Shown: piece after piece, positions 23,026-33,721 of the stretch | How positions within the stretch are numbered: the first letter of the stretch is position 1 | How the letters are laid out: the number at the start of each line of letters is the position of its first letter | NCBI RefSeq assembly: GCF_018294505.1 | Contig: NC_057801.1 | Location: 203,658,562-203,722,561 of the forward strand | DNA: 64,000 bases | Direction: 5' to 3' | Source: Triticum aestivum | Lineage: Eukaryota; Streptophyta; Magnoliopsida; Poales; Poaceae | Notes under the pieces: generated by a model | Told to the model about the DNA's origin: nothing | Seen by the model: the letters and a program-made list of their open reading frames with translations, nothing else | The model's database searches: none | Made by a program: the position numbers and the translations under genes

Positions 23026-23400
23026 GCAGTTGTTTATCCCTTGGATGGCGAGGTGTTCGTATGAGGAAATCATTCACGTGATGGCACCTTAGTAGTTCTT
23101 TGTCTGTGCCTTCGTTCTGTTCCAAGCCTGTTCGCAGAATGCGCGGTTACGTCAAAAACTACTAAGGAAAAACCTGTCGGGACGTATCCTCGCCAAGATG
23201 AATGCTAAGGGCCCGCCCCTTATGACAATCGCGGTAGTATGATACCGGCAGGCAACCAAAACGCGCATAGAGACTAATCATACGAACACTGATGGGTGAA
23301 CTCAAAAGGGATAAACATGCAATTAAAGATTAAGCAAAAGCATCAATTCCACACAAGCATAAGCAGTACAATGTCTAAACATAGGACATGCATCATGTTT
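23026..23400. other. E1 non-coding spacer downstream of its minus-strand gene
   Basis: Continuation of E1 after the solo LTR. No ORF is conserved. The position corresponds to the spacer beyond the end of the antisense gene in the Tat-like elements further right. Confidence 0.5.
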
Positions 23401-26207
23401 TTACAGGACAGCGCAGTGGCGAGGATAATTTAAGGCCGGGCCAGCGACCTCGCAAAGAAGTAGGGACGTTAAGGAACTTGCCGGCGTAAGGGGTGTCCTT
23501 CTCCTTGGCAGCAGAAACATCTGCACCTTCCAGTAGCTGCCTGAAGCCGTCAGCAAGGTTGAGATCCGGATGGCGGTAGGCGATGTTGCTCAGGACCATG
23601 AGGAGGGCGTTGTGGGCAAGCTTCTAGGATTCGCTCGTGAAGCGACCGGCCCTTCCCTCTTCATGCGCCTTCAGCTTTTCGATTAGCTCATTGAAGAAGA
23701 GCCCTAGCTTGACGCTGGGGACCTCATGCCTGTTGGCCGAGAAGATTGGCCCTTCCATGCCCATTGTTGCAGTTTGGGTAGTGAGACGCTCAGCAATGTC
23801 GATCAAGCTCTTGATCTAAAGATCGACCTGCTTGGAGTGGTTAGCTAGCTTGTCCTCTGCATCCTCCCGAAGAAGCCTTGCGGTGTCAAGATCCTTTGTC
23901 AGCTGCTTCTCACGGGTCCCGCTAGATTCCACCGAGCTCTCCAGGGTGCCAATCCTGGCCTTCAAATCTTCAATGGTGTCGTTGGTGGTCTCAAGGCCTT
24001 GGCTCTTGGAGGAGAGCTGCGGTTGCACATCCTTCAAAAGGATTTCTGCTTTCTATGCCTCCTCCTTGAGGGTCGCGACCTCCTTGGCGCTCCCGGCAAG
24101 CTCTTCAGTCAGTCTGGCCACCTGCTGGTCGAGATCGATCTTGGCAGTAGATGCACTGACAAGGTCATCGTCCAGCTTCTTTAGCTAGGCGGCAGAGTCG
24201 GCAGTGAGGGCGTCCAGGGCTGCCTTATGCCTGTCCTCCTGCTCCTTGGTACACTGTTGTACGAGGGCTTCCAGTTCTTCGTCTTTGGCACGGAGGGTGT
24301 CTTCGAGTTTCCCTTCCCGGGAAGAGATATCCTTCTCCTTGGCATCCAAGAGCGCCTTGCGCTCTGCCAAGCGAACCTCCTGGGCAATGACATCCTCTCT
24401 TGCCATCGAGATTGTCTCCTGCCGCCTCATAGGGACCTCGAACTACTTGCCGTGCCAATCGCGCAGCTCGCTAGCATTATCCCTCAGCTTCTGGTCCACC
24501 TTGTTGGCGGACTTGCGCTACTCCTTGAGCACCTGCCATGTCTGGCTGTGCCAGCCCTGCATCTCCTCAATGCCCGCCGCCATGGACTCCAGGAAAGACA
24601 AGTCCATGACGACAACGACAGAGTCATCTGCCTCTTCAACCCCTTGGTGCAGCAACACCAAGATGCGCTGGATCTCTTTGTCAAGTTCCGCACTCGTCAC
24701 CACTGACGAACCGGGGGTTCCAAGCCCAGGCTGCGCAAGCACCAACGCCAGTTGACTCAAAGCTCGCGGCGAGGCCCCCGCCGAGGTGCCAAATGAGGGA
24801 AGGGGGTCCATAGTTTGGAGGGGAATTTTCTCTTCAACCAGAACCACCGACCCTAACGTGCTACCGGGGTTTTTCTCTAATTCCTTTAGAAGCTCCTGGA
24901 TACCCCAGACAGCATGTCACTGCCCTTCCGTGGTAGCAATCTTGGCGGCTTCCTCCACAGAATCCTTCCCTATGCTGGCCACCTCTTCCAGCAGTTCTCT
25001 TCGGTCAAAGGGGCTGTAGGTAGAGTCAACAATCAATGATAAGGGTGCAGAATTATTAGCAAGCCGGAAGCAAGGAGCAAGATGGTAAGAGCTACAGAAC
25101 ACAAAAGGAGTAAATGGATTACCTGGAGATGCCTATCGTGGAGGAGCTTCAGTTTCCCCAGCAACATTAGTTGCCGGGCCAAGATCACCATCCCCTCCCT
25201 CGGTAACCACGGCGTCGCCCTGGGCGGACCCTTCCGTGGGAACCCTTGTCGGGGACCCCTCGACTTGATCGGCGGGTGGGGTGGGCCCCTCCTGGAAGGA
25301 CTCGCTCTGAGTAGTCCCCTCCTTTGGCTACGGAGGTGGGGAGCTCTCCTCCATCACTTCTGATGGGAGGAGCCAACCCTGCACTTTCAGGCTGGGGGCT
25401 GAGGTGGGGGCTTGGTGTCGGGTCATTCGTGCCGCTTCTTGCCATGCCCGTGCCTTCCGCAGTCTTCGGCGGCTCCGTGTGCCTGAGCTGCTTGGTCCGA
25501 TGGATAATGGTCTCGCCTTCTTCCCGCTCCTCCCCGGAAAAGACAACAAGCAAGAGAATATGCGGAAACTGCAGCAAAGAAAGGAGAATGTTATTTCTTA
25601 CTGTTAGTAAATGAGCATGGAGCTCAGCTCAAACTCCATGGGCGGTGAGGGCGCCCTACTTCTCTTCTGGGGAGGGGGAACAGAGCTTCCCAGCAACTTC
25701 GAGCCTTGTTGAGGCGCAGGGGACTCCGACGACGAAGAGCTCTACGAGGAGCTCAAGCTGGACTGGGAGCTGGAGTCGACTCCCGTTGCTGCCAATTGGT
25801 TGGCGGGAGGGGTCCTAGCCCCGGAAAGGCGAGAGGACTGCTAGCGCACCGCATCCGACTTGCTGCCCTTGGAGGTAGTCTTCTTCACCTTCTTGGCGGC
25901 AGGCGTAGGATCAGCAACCACTGCTCCCCGGGCTAGCCACCCTCCTGTGAGGGCATTGGTCCAAGACTGGCTCGGGGGCTTGAGGGCCTGCCGCGAGCCA
26001 CTCCTCCTCCTCAACCCCCTCTTCTTCCTGGGCCTCTATTGCCGTGGCATACAGAGCCTCAATCCCGGCAGGCTCGTCCCCGACAGGTTTGTCCTCGGCA
26101 GGCTCGTCCCCGACAGGTTCGTTCCCTGCAGGCTCGCCCCTGGCAGGATCATCCCTGGCAGCCTCCTCTGTGGCTTGCGCCTCGCTTCTATTGTGGGAGG
26201 AGCCTTC
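23400..26207 (-). pseudogene. E1 antisense gene, C-terminal part (coiled-coil protein)
   Basis: This minus-strand reading region is opposite to the E1 LTR orientation. It encodes, from right to left, an acidic Glu/Pro/Gly repeat (26066-26165), a Ser/Pro-rich part, a long charged coiled coil (about 24850-23820; motifs such as ERKALLDAKEKDISSREGKL) and a C-terminal globular region ending near 23400. At least one intron interrupts it (about 25020-25130). The readable frame is broken by TAG codons at 24518, 24443, 24185, 24053, 23816 and 23624. The organisation resembles the antisense genes of the Tat-like elements inserted next to it. The N-terminal end lies at 44530-44765, beyond the inserted elements, in the same frame. 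The protein's function is unknown; such plant transposon proteins are catalogued as putative gypsy-type transposon proteins. Confidence 0.65.
26066..26165 (-). repeat. In-frame minisatellite of ~15 bp in the E1 gene
   Basis: About six imperfect units of GGCAGGCTCGTCCCC type encode a repeated (D/E)EPxG pentapeptide on the minus strand. Units are mostly multiples of three, so length changes would keep the frame. Confidence 0.7.
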
Positions 26208-26688
26208 TGTCGGTGTCAAAACCGGCGGATCTCGGGTAGGGGGTCCCGAACTGTGCGTCTAAGGTCGATAGTAACAGGAGGCGGGGGACATAATGTTTAC
26301 CCAGGTTTGGGCCCTTTCTATGGAGGTAATACCCTACTTCCTGCTTGATTGATCTTGATGAATATGAGTATTACAAGAGTTGATATACCACGAGATAGTA
26401 ATGGCTAAACCCTAGAAGTCTAGCCTATGGAGATTATGATTGTGTATATCTGCCTCTACGACTAAGCCCTCCGGTTTATATAGACACCGGAGGGGACTAG
26501 GGTTTGTACAAAGTCGGTTATAGAGAAAGGGATCTTCATATCCGATCGCCAAGCTTGCCTTCCACGCCAAGGAGAGTCCCATCCGGACACGGGAGAGAGT
26601 CTTCGGTCTTGTATCTTCATAGTCCATCAGTCCAGCTCATGTATCATAGTCCGGCCATCCGAGGACCCCTTAATCCAGGACTCCCTTA
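26208..26688 (-). repeat. 3' LTR of the outer element
   Basis: On the plus strand it starts TGTCGGTGTCAAAACCGG and ends ACTCCCTTA, where the other copies have CTCA. It therefore begins with TA instead of TG on the minus strand. It is followed by GTAGCCCCTGAA, whose complement TTCAGGGGCTAC is the polypurine-tract position. Confidence 0.92.
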
Positions 26689-27114
26689 GTAGCCCCTGAA
26701 CCAGGCTTCAATGACGAGGTGTCCGGCGTGCAGATTGTCTTCAGCATTGCAAGGCGGGTTCCTCCTCTGAATACTCCAATCTTCCTTCGAACACAGGAAA
26801 CGTGTCCGGCTCTCCAAAACAAATACAACACACAACTGTAGAGAGTATAATACTTCACGAGTCCAATCTGCTGACAACTTTTTGCAGCATGACATCACGT
26901 TGATGCCCGGTTATTATTCGAACCGTTTTTAGCCCACCACTCCATATTTTGAGATGTGGTTTTATTGGCACGTCTTGTCAAAGCAGAGATCATGTCCCCT
27001 TATTGTGGGATTCTCATCAATACGGGTATGGGTAATCCCACCACACCATTTACACGGCCCTCGGGGATAAGCGAGTTTTTAGGGCCAGTGGGGAGGCGCT
27101 TGATATTCACTGCC

Positions 27115-27123
27115 TTTATAAAC
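27115..27123 (+). promoter_or_regulatory. TATA box of the outer antisense gene
   Basis: TTTATAAAC lies about 95 bp upstream of the ATG at 27214, outside the LTR. The inner element has a TATA-like sequence at the corresponding position. Confidence 0.55.
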
Positions 27124-27213
27124 ACCCACGCCTTCTTTCTCTCAGCTTCCCCCATTCTTGAGCTCCAGCGCCCAAGTTCTCATCTCTTCCGCCCCCCAAA
27201 AAGCACTCCAGCC

Positions 27214-28488
27214 ATGTCCGGATCCGGAGCGCAGGGCAAGTGGATGGTATCCTCCGTCAAGGAGAAGGATATCGAAAAGCTCTGGGAGGCCAGGTATCTG
27301 GCCAAGAAAATCGTCCACCGACTTCCGGCCGAGGGAGAGGCCGTCCCCACTCCGGAGCCCCATGAGAGGGTCGTATTCCTCTCTCATTTTATCCATGGGC
27401 TGGGATTTCCTCTCCACCCGTTCGTCCGCGGACTCATGTAATACTATGGGTTAGATTTCCTTTATCTATCCCCAAATTCTTTCCTCAACATCTCAACATT
27501 CATCGTCATGTGCGAGGCTTTCCTCTGCATCCCACCACATTTCGGATTGTGGTTAAAGATCTTCAATGTGAAGCCTAAGGTGGTGGGCGGCGAACACGCA
27601 GAGTGCGGAGGCGCCATGGTGAGCAAGATGCCCAACATCACAAGGCCATCAGATACATTTAACGAGTCTGTCAAAGGGTGGCAACAATAGTGGTTCTACA
27701 TCACTGAGCCATGCGACACCACCTGGGTTGCGGCTCCCAAATTTTGATCCGGAGCTCCAATGCGGCTCACTTCCTGGCCCGAGAAGGGCCTGGACTGGTC
27801 TTCGTCAGACGAACTGACTGCGCTCCAGGCGCGTATCAAGAGCATGGTGGACAAGAACATCAAGCTTGTCAACGTGGTCCAGGTGATGCTACTTCGCCGG
27901 ATCCTTCCATGCCAAAGTCGGACTTGCCATCTATGGGAGTTTGATCCGGCCAAGCACCAGACCCTACTGGAGTTCTTCGGCACAATGCACGAAGACATCT
28001 GGAAGGTGCTATTCAAGCCCAGCAAGTCGTCGCCGGACATGGCCGAGGATCGTGGGCACAAATTGGACTGTCCCGCTAGTTCGGTAAGTCTTTGCATGTT
28101 TTCAAGGTGTATCCTTTACTCGCATACTTGAGGGAAACACCTAAACTTCCCTACTGATTCTCTCAGGGCTGGTCAAAGAAGGCAGAGCAGATTTACTATC
28201 CGGCTCCGCTGCCCGAGGACCCAGCATGTCCACTTCTGACGAAGATGCTGGTTCCGGCACCCTATAAAGCGCCGAAGAAGAAGGCCAAGGAGGCCAAGGA
28301 GACCAGGGGCAGTCTCTGTCGCAAGGGCACTTCGGATGTGACGTCTGAAGATGCCGAGGTTCACTCCTCCAACGCCGAGGACAACGAGGAAGAGGAGGAG
28401 GAGGAAGAAGAAAGCCATTCCCCCTGCAAGGGGGAGAAAGAAGAGGACGGCCTCCACGAGTTTGGAGGCCGAAGCGTCTAAGAAGGGG
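27214..28488 (+). pseudogene. Outer antisense gene, exons 1 and 2a (split by the inner element)
   Basis: Starts ATGTCCGGATCC. Exon 1 (27214-28083) encodes the N-terminal domain typical of putative gypsy-type transposon proteins (Transposase_28-like: VVFLSHFIHGLGFPLHPFVRG, HFGLWLKIFNVKPKVVGG). A GTAAGT donor and CAG acceptor lead to exon 2 (from 28167), rich in Lys and Glu. Exon 2 stops at the AGGGG target site of the inner element and resumes at 37591 in the same frame (SKKG | KASVPDDS). In-frame stops at 27439, 27688 and 27745 and a frameshift near 28400 make it a pseudogene. It runs opposite to gag. Confidence 0.85.
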
Positions 28489-28960
28489 TGTCGGTGTCAA
28501 AACCGGCGGATCTCGGGTAGGGGGTACCGAATTGTGCGTCTAGGCGGATGGTAACAGGAGACAAGGGACACGATGTTTTTACCCAGGTTCGGGCCCTCTC
28601 GATGGAGGTAAAACCCTACTCCTGCTTGATTGATATTGATGATATGGGTAGTACAAGAGTAGATCTACCACGAGATCAGAGAGGCTAAACCCTAGAAGCT
28701 AGCCTATGGTATGATTGTTGTTCGTCCTACGGACTAAAACCCTTCGGTTTATATAGGCACCGAAGAGGGTTAGGGTTACACAGAGTCGGTTACAATGATA
28801 GGAGATCTATATATCCGTATCGCCAAGCTTGCCTTCCATGCCAAGGAAAGTCCCATCTGGACACGGGACGAAGTCTTCAATCTTGTATCTTCATAGTCCA
28901 GGAGCCCGACCAAAGGCTATAGTCCGGACATCTGGACACCCCTAATCCAGGACTCCGTCA
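28489..28960 (-). repeat. 3' LTR of the inner element
   Basis: Plus-strand ends are TGTCGGTGTC and GACTCCGTCA. It is followed by GTAGCCCCTGAACCAGG, the complement of the polypurine-type tract. It shares sub-family variants (GGCGGATGGTAACAGGAGAC) with the LTR at 37113, and differs there from the outer pair. Confidence 0.95.
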
Positions 28961-29392
28961 GTAGCCCCTGAACCAGGCTTCAATGACGACGAGTCCGGCG
29001 CGCATATTGTCTTCGGCATTGCAAGGCGGGTTCCTCCTCCGAATAATTCATAGAAGATTTTGAACACAAGGATAGTGTCCGGCTCTGCAAAATAAGTTCC
29101 ACATACCACCGTAGAGAGAATAATATTTACACAAATTCAATCTGCTGACGTATTTCGTGGCGTGATATTACACCATGGCCAATCCTTTATTCAAATCATT
29201 TTTATTGTCCCACCTTAGCGCGTTTAGCGAGGCGGTTTCCTTGGCACGTCTTGTCAAAGCAGAGATCATGTCCCCTTATTCCGGGATTCTCATCAATACG
29301 GGTGTGGGTAACCCAACCGCGCCATTGATTATGGCGCTTGGGAGATAAGCGAGTTTTACCAGGCTGGTGGGGACGCATAGCTTCATCCGTCC

Positions 29393-29400
29393 ATATAAGG
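29393..29400 (+). promoter_or_regulatory. TATA-like box of the inner antisense gene
   Basis: ATATAAGG lies 120 bp upstream of the ATG at 29513, at the position equivalent to TTTATAAAC in the outer copy. This suggests a promoter of its own rather than read-through from an LTR. Confidence 0.5.
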
Positions 29401-29512
29401 GGATAAGGATCCACCTTTTTACCTACGCCTTCTTCCTCCTTTGCTTATCCATTTCCGCGCACTCGAGCTCCAGCGCCCAAGTCCGCACATCTCGCCTCAA
29501 CCTTCCCCAGCC

Positions 29513-32500
29513 ATGTCTGGAGCGGGAGGCAAGTGGATGGCCTCCTTCGTCACGGAGGGGCACATCAAGAGGCTGCGGAAGGTCGGATACTTGTCCAGCG
29601 ACATCGCACATCGGCTCCCCGACAAGGGGTAGCTCATCCCCACCCCCGGGCGCCATGAGAGGGTGGTGTTCCTCACCCACTTCCTCCGCGGACTAGGTTT
29701 TCTGCTTCACCCATTTGTCCGGGGGCTCATGTTCTACTACGGCCTGGATTTCCACGATCTGGCCCCGAATTTCATCCTGAACATCTCGGCGTTCATCGTC
29801 GTGTGCAAGGCCTTCCTTTGCATCCAGCCCCACTTTGGCTTATGGCTGGAGACCTTCAATGTCAAGCCGAAGGTAGTGGGCGGCCGCCAAGCAGAGTGCG
29901 GAGGTGCCATGGTGGGCAAGATGCCCAACGTCCTATGGCTCGAGGGCTCCTTCGTGGAGACCATAAAGGGGTGGCAATCAGGGTGGTTCTACATCACCGA
30001 GCCGCGTGACCCTAAATGGGTAGCGGCCCCCGAATTCCGATCTGGCTTCCCTACACGGCTCACCTCTTGGAAAGAGACGGGCCTAACATGGGGTAATTCG
30101 GAAGAGCTGACCGGACTCCAATCTTGTGTCAAAACCTTGGTGAACAAGAAGCTCAAGCTCGTCAACGTAGTCCAGGTCATGCTCATCCGCTGGATCCACC
30201 CGTGCCAACAACGGGCCTTCAGCTTGTGGGAGTTTGATCCGGCACAACACCAAACCTTGAGCAGGCTCTTCGACACTACGTACGAAGATGCCTGGAAGGT
30301 GCTGTTCAAGGGCGCCGAGGCTCCCGCATCCGCTACCGAAGATCGCGGATTCAGCTCGCAGCGTCAAGCCGGCGAGGTAAGCTATTTTACCCTTTACATG
30401 ACACTTGTTTTCCACAGTTTGACTCTATGTAGGATCTAAACTTCCCTACCTTTGATAGGCCTGGCAAAAGATGTCCGGGCAGGTTGACTGTCCGGCTCCC
30501 TTGCCAGAAGACCCAGCGGACGCCCGATTGACGGGGTTGCTGGTTTCGGCACCTCATGTGGTGCCGGAGAAGAAGGCCAAGAAGAAGGCCACGGGAACCC
30601 GAAAGAGTTCCCGGCGCCAGGTGTTATCGGACTCATCGTCCGATGACTCCGAAGCGGACTCCTCCCGCAAAGACGAGGAGGAGGAAAAAGAGGCCTCTCC
30701 CCCAGCGGGGGAAGAGAAGAAAAGGAAGGCCGCCCCAACTGGGGAGGCCGGAGGGTCCAAGAAGGGAAGGACCCTTCCTCCGGACTACTCCACCAACGCC
30801 GACGACGGTGAAGAGGAGTGGCCACCGAGGGCTAAGCCCCTGGCGAAATCGTAAGTGTCCGAATACCAAAATAACTCATGGTGTTTCATTTGTCACACAG
30901 AATCTCCTAACGCCGAATATAACCCTGCAGCCCGCCCAAGGACGGGCTCGACACTTCAACGAGCGGCTCCCTGGCTTTGTCGGACGTGAATAGCACTTCA
31001 CTTTTGGCCGCCTCCTCTCCTCGTGCTGCGGATGACGCTGAGGTGGGGTCCCAAAAGGGGCCAATCCTGGAGGAGGGGGTCCCGGAGGCGCCACAAGGCA
31101 ACCTCCCGGACTCTGGGCACAAGGGGGATAAAACCCCAAAGGGCTCTAAGTCCGGCCCTAGGCCGGACTCTGCACCGGAACCTTCAATGGTTTCGGAGTC
31201 CGGCAGGCGGCCCCTTCATAAGAAGGGCGAGACTGCGACACTGGGGACCTCCGTCCAACCGGAGGCACCGGATAATTTGCTGGAGGCGCTTAAGGGCGCC
31301 TCCATCAACGAGGAGCACCACACTATTATGAGTGTGGTGATTCAGAAAGTTCAGTCCGCCAAGAGCGGGCTGACTGAAGCCTGTGCCAGCCTTCTAACAA
31401 GCTTTAAGGTATGTATTTAAGATATGTAAAATTATTACCGCATAGACAGTAGCCCCTGATGCTCAGTTTGGTGTTCGGAAAGAAAAGCCGAACTGAGGAT
31501 CTAAAAAGATGTACGCAGGAGTCTAACATAAGTATGTCAATATGGGGAATGCAGGCTGCGCTGCTCACCTCTGCCGCACTGACTGCGGAGGTCAATGCAT
31601 TGAAGCAGAGCCTCGAGCGGTCCGAGAATGAGCTCGGCCTTGCCAAAAAGCAGCTCGAGGACAAGGAAGGTAAGCAAGACCTTATGGAAGTATATAAAAG
31701 ATGTGGTTGCAAAAAATGACAGGAATAACTTGAGTATTGCAGGGGCCACGAACGAGGTGGCGACCCTGAAGGAAGCGGTGTCCAAGGCCGAAAGCAATGT
31801 GGCCACAGAGCGCACCAAGCGAGAGAAACAGGAGGTGCGGGTGGCGGAGGTGCGGCAAGAGCTCCAGGATCTCGTGGAAAAACATGAGAGTTTGGAGCGT
31901 GACTCAAGGACTCAAGAGTCCGAGCTCGCCTCGGCCCTTGAGAGCGCCAAAGCCGCTAAGGCCGAAGCCCAAAAAGCCCTTCAGGAAATTGAGGCGATGA
32001 AGAAGATAGCGGCGGGTAAGGCATTCTTCATGCAAAGCAAGCATGTGAAAGTGAATTACTTGTTACTTACCCGAATCCGGAGCTCTCCAGGAGCATTCGT
32101 AGATCTGCCCTGCAGTGTGTCCGACGCTGCCGCATTCTACCGGGCCGAGGAAGGGAGCTCGACGGAGAAGGTGTTCTGGCCTCAGTATGCTGAGGCCGGA
32201 CACCCGGTGCCCTTGAGCGACCAGCTGAAGCACCTGGTCGAGCTCCATAAGGTGGCCGAACATGCCATGAAGGGCCTCATAGTTCGGCTGTGGCCTAAGG
32301 AAGCCATGCCTGGGAGCTACTTCGAGCTGGTGAGGCGGCTGGTGGACGCCTGTCCGAGGATTGAAGTCGTCAAGCGCTCCATCTGCATCGAAGGTGCCCG
32401 TAGGGCCCTTGCCTGTGCTAAAGTGCACTGGGGCAAGATGGACGCTGAGAAGCTTGTGACGGACGCTCCGCCGTCGGGCAGGGAGTATCGCAAGCCCGAG

Positions 32501-32575
32501 ATGTATTATCAGGGCATCTTGAAGGGTTCCCGCCTTATAGCGGGTGAATGCTCCAAAGATGTAATTTTTGAGTAA
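29513..32575 (+). CDS. Antisense six-exon transposon protein of the inner element (one internal stop)
   Basis: Exons 29513-30376, 30459-30850, 30931-31408, 31555-31669, 31743-32015 and 32091-32575. Every intron has GT-AG ends and every junction keeps phase, giving about 868 codons. The N-terminal domain (exon 1) is Transposase_28-like (VVFLTHFLRGLGFLLHPFVRG, HFGLWLETFNVKPKVVGG, SLWEFDPAQHQTL). Exon 2 is a Lys/Glu/Ser-rich linker with basic stretches that could be nuclear localisation signals. Exons 3-5 form an alpha-helical coiled coil. Exon 6 is a conserved globular C-terminus (VRLWPKEAMPGSYFELVRRL). The only defect seen is TAG at 29630. The gene runs toward gag, tail to tail, with a ~1.1-kb spacer. 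Antisense extra genes near the 3' LTR are known in Tat-lineage Gypsy elements; the role of this protein is unknown. Confidence 0.82.
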
Positions 32576-33721
32576 ACTCGCATTTGGTATCCTGCACACT
32601 TGAAAACTTGTTCATATGCGCTAAGCAACTCTTGTGAATTTAAAATATTACCTTCTGTGCGGCCGTTTATGAAATTTGAGAGATGGCGAGTCGTCAGCTT
32701 TTGCCCCCATGCCATGAGTGCTGGGGTGTTCGGGATAAACTTGAGCGCTCTTTTTCCCGTTCTTGGGTCCTTCGAGGGAGGCGCTCAACGCAACGAACAA
32801 GGCAACCGGACTATAATGCTTGAACACTCTCGCTTAGCCATAGAATTCTATAATTTTAAATTTTGGCGAAGCCCCTAGTATTCAGAAGACCGAGTTTGGG
32901 GCGCTATCCACGCCTGGGCCGGACAAAGCCGACTCCTCGTTCTAAGCGGCATAAGTCTTTAGGGACTCGAAAACCTCTCGAACAGCGACCGGCTCTCGCC
33001 CTATCATGACGGTTAGTTTTAGCTTTCTCCACTGAGGTGCTTAACCCAGCTCAACCGGGGCACAATCATAGTGGTTCTCCCAGCGCTACCTTAGCCGATA
33101 TAACGGAACGTAAGGTATCAAAACATGGGAGCCGGGCAAACCCAACTATTGACCCAAGACATGATTCGGAGCCGATGCATATAATGCTATAAGTTCGGGG
33201 TGCCGCACTTGGGAAAGTGTTCGGACTTATGACACCATATTTTGGGGTACTTAAAGCCCCTGGTGTATTTGGCCATACCAAAGCGTACGGATGCAACATG
33301 TCATAAGTGAACATATATAGATAAGAAAAAGGAATGCAATAATAGGCAAAAGCTGTGCATTGTTTATTAAAAAAGCTGCGGTAAAAGCAGAACGATACAA
33401 ATAGTGCGATAAGCAAGGGACGGGACTATTTGACATGTCCCCCTCCGGGAGCGAGCTGCGGGATGATATGTAAAACAAGTATACTACTCGTTATAGAGAC
33501 CACCTGGATACTCGACGTAGCTTTCTGCTTCCCTGGCTGCTGCACCGTATGTTCGGCGATTCTACCGCCGGACAGGGCTTCTTGATAAAGGAGTCCTGAA
33601 AATAAGAAAAAGGAATTGCAAAATCGAGAGCCCCTGGTGCGGTTGAGCCGCATTCTGGGCCTGCCGTGGTCGTGCCCCTTCCCCTATGCCCATGGTATTT
33701 CCAGAGCGTAATTATGTACAC
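32576..33721. other. Spacer between convergent genes, inner element
   Basis: Non-coding. It contains conserved stretches also present in the outer copy (39440-40739), for example GGCAAnCCAACTATTGACCC and GACATGATTCGGAGCCGATG, so it is part of the element. It is where 3' ends of both transcripts would overlap or terminate. Confidence 0.7.

Noticed and set aside
24204..24755. 183-codon plus-strand ORF in E1
   Set aside because: Shadow of the minus-strand coiled-coil gene.
26066..26165. CRISPR-like direct repeats
   Set aside because: The units are contiguous without spacers and encode a pentapeptide repeat in a plant transposon gene.
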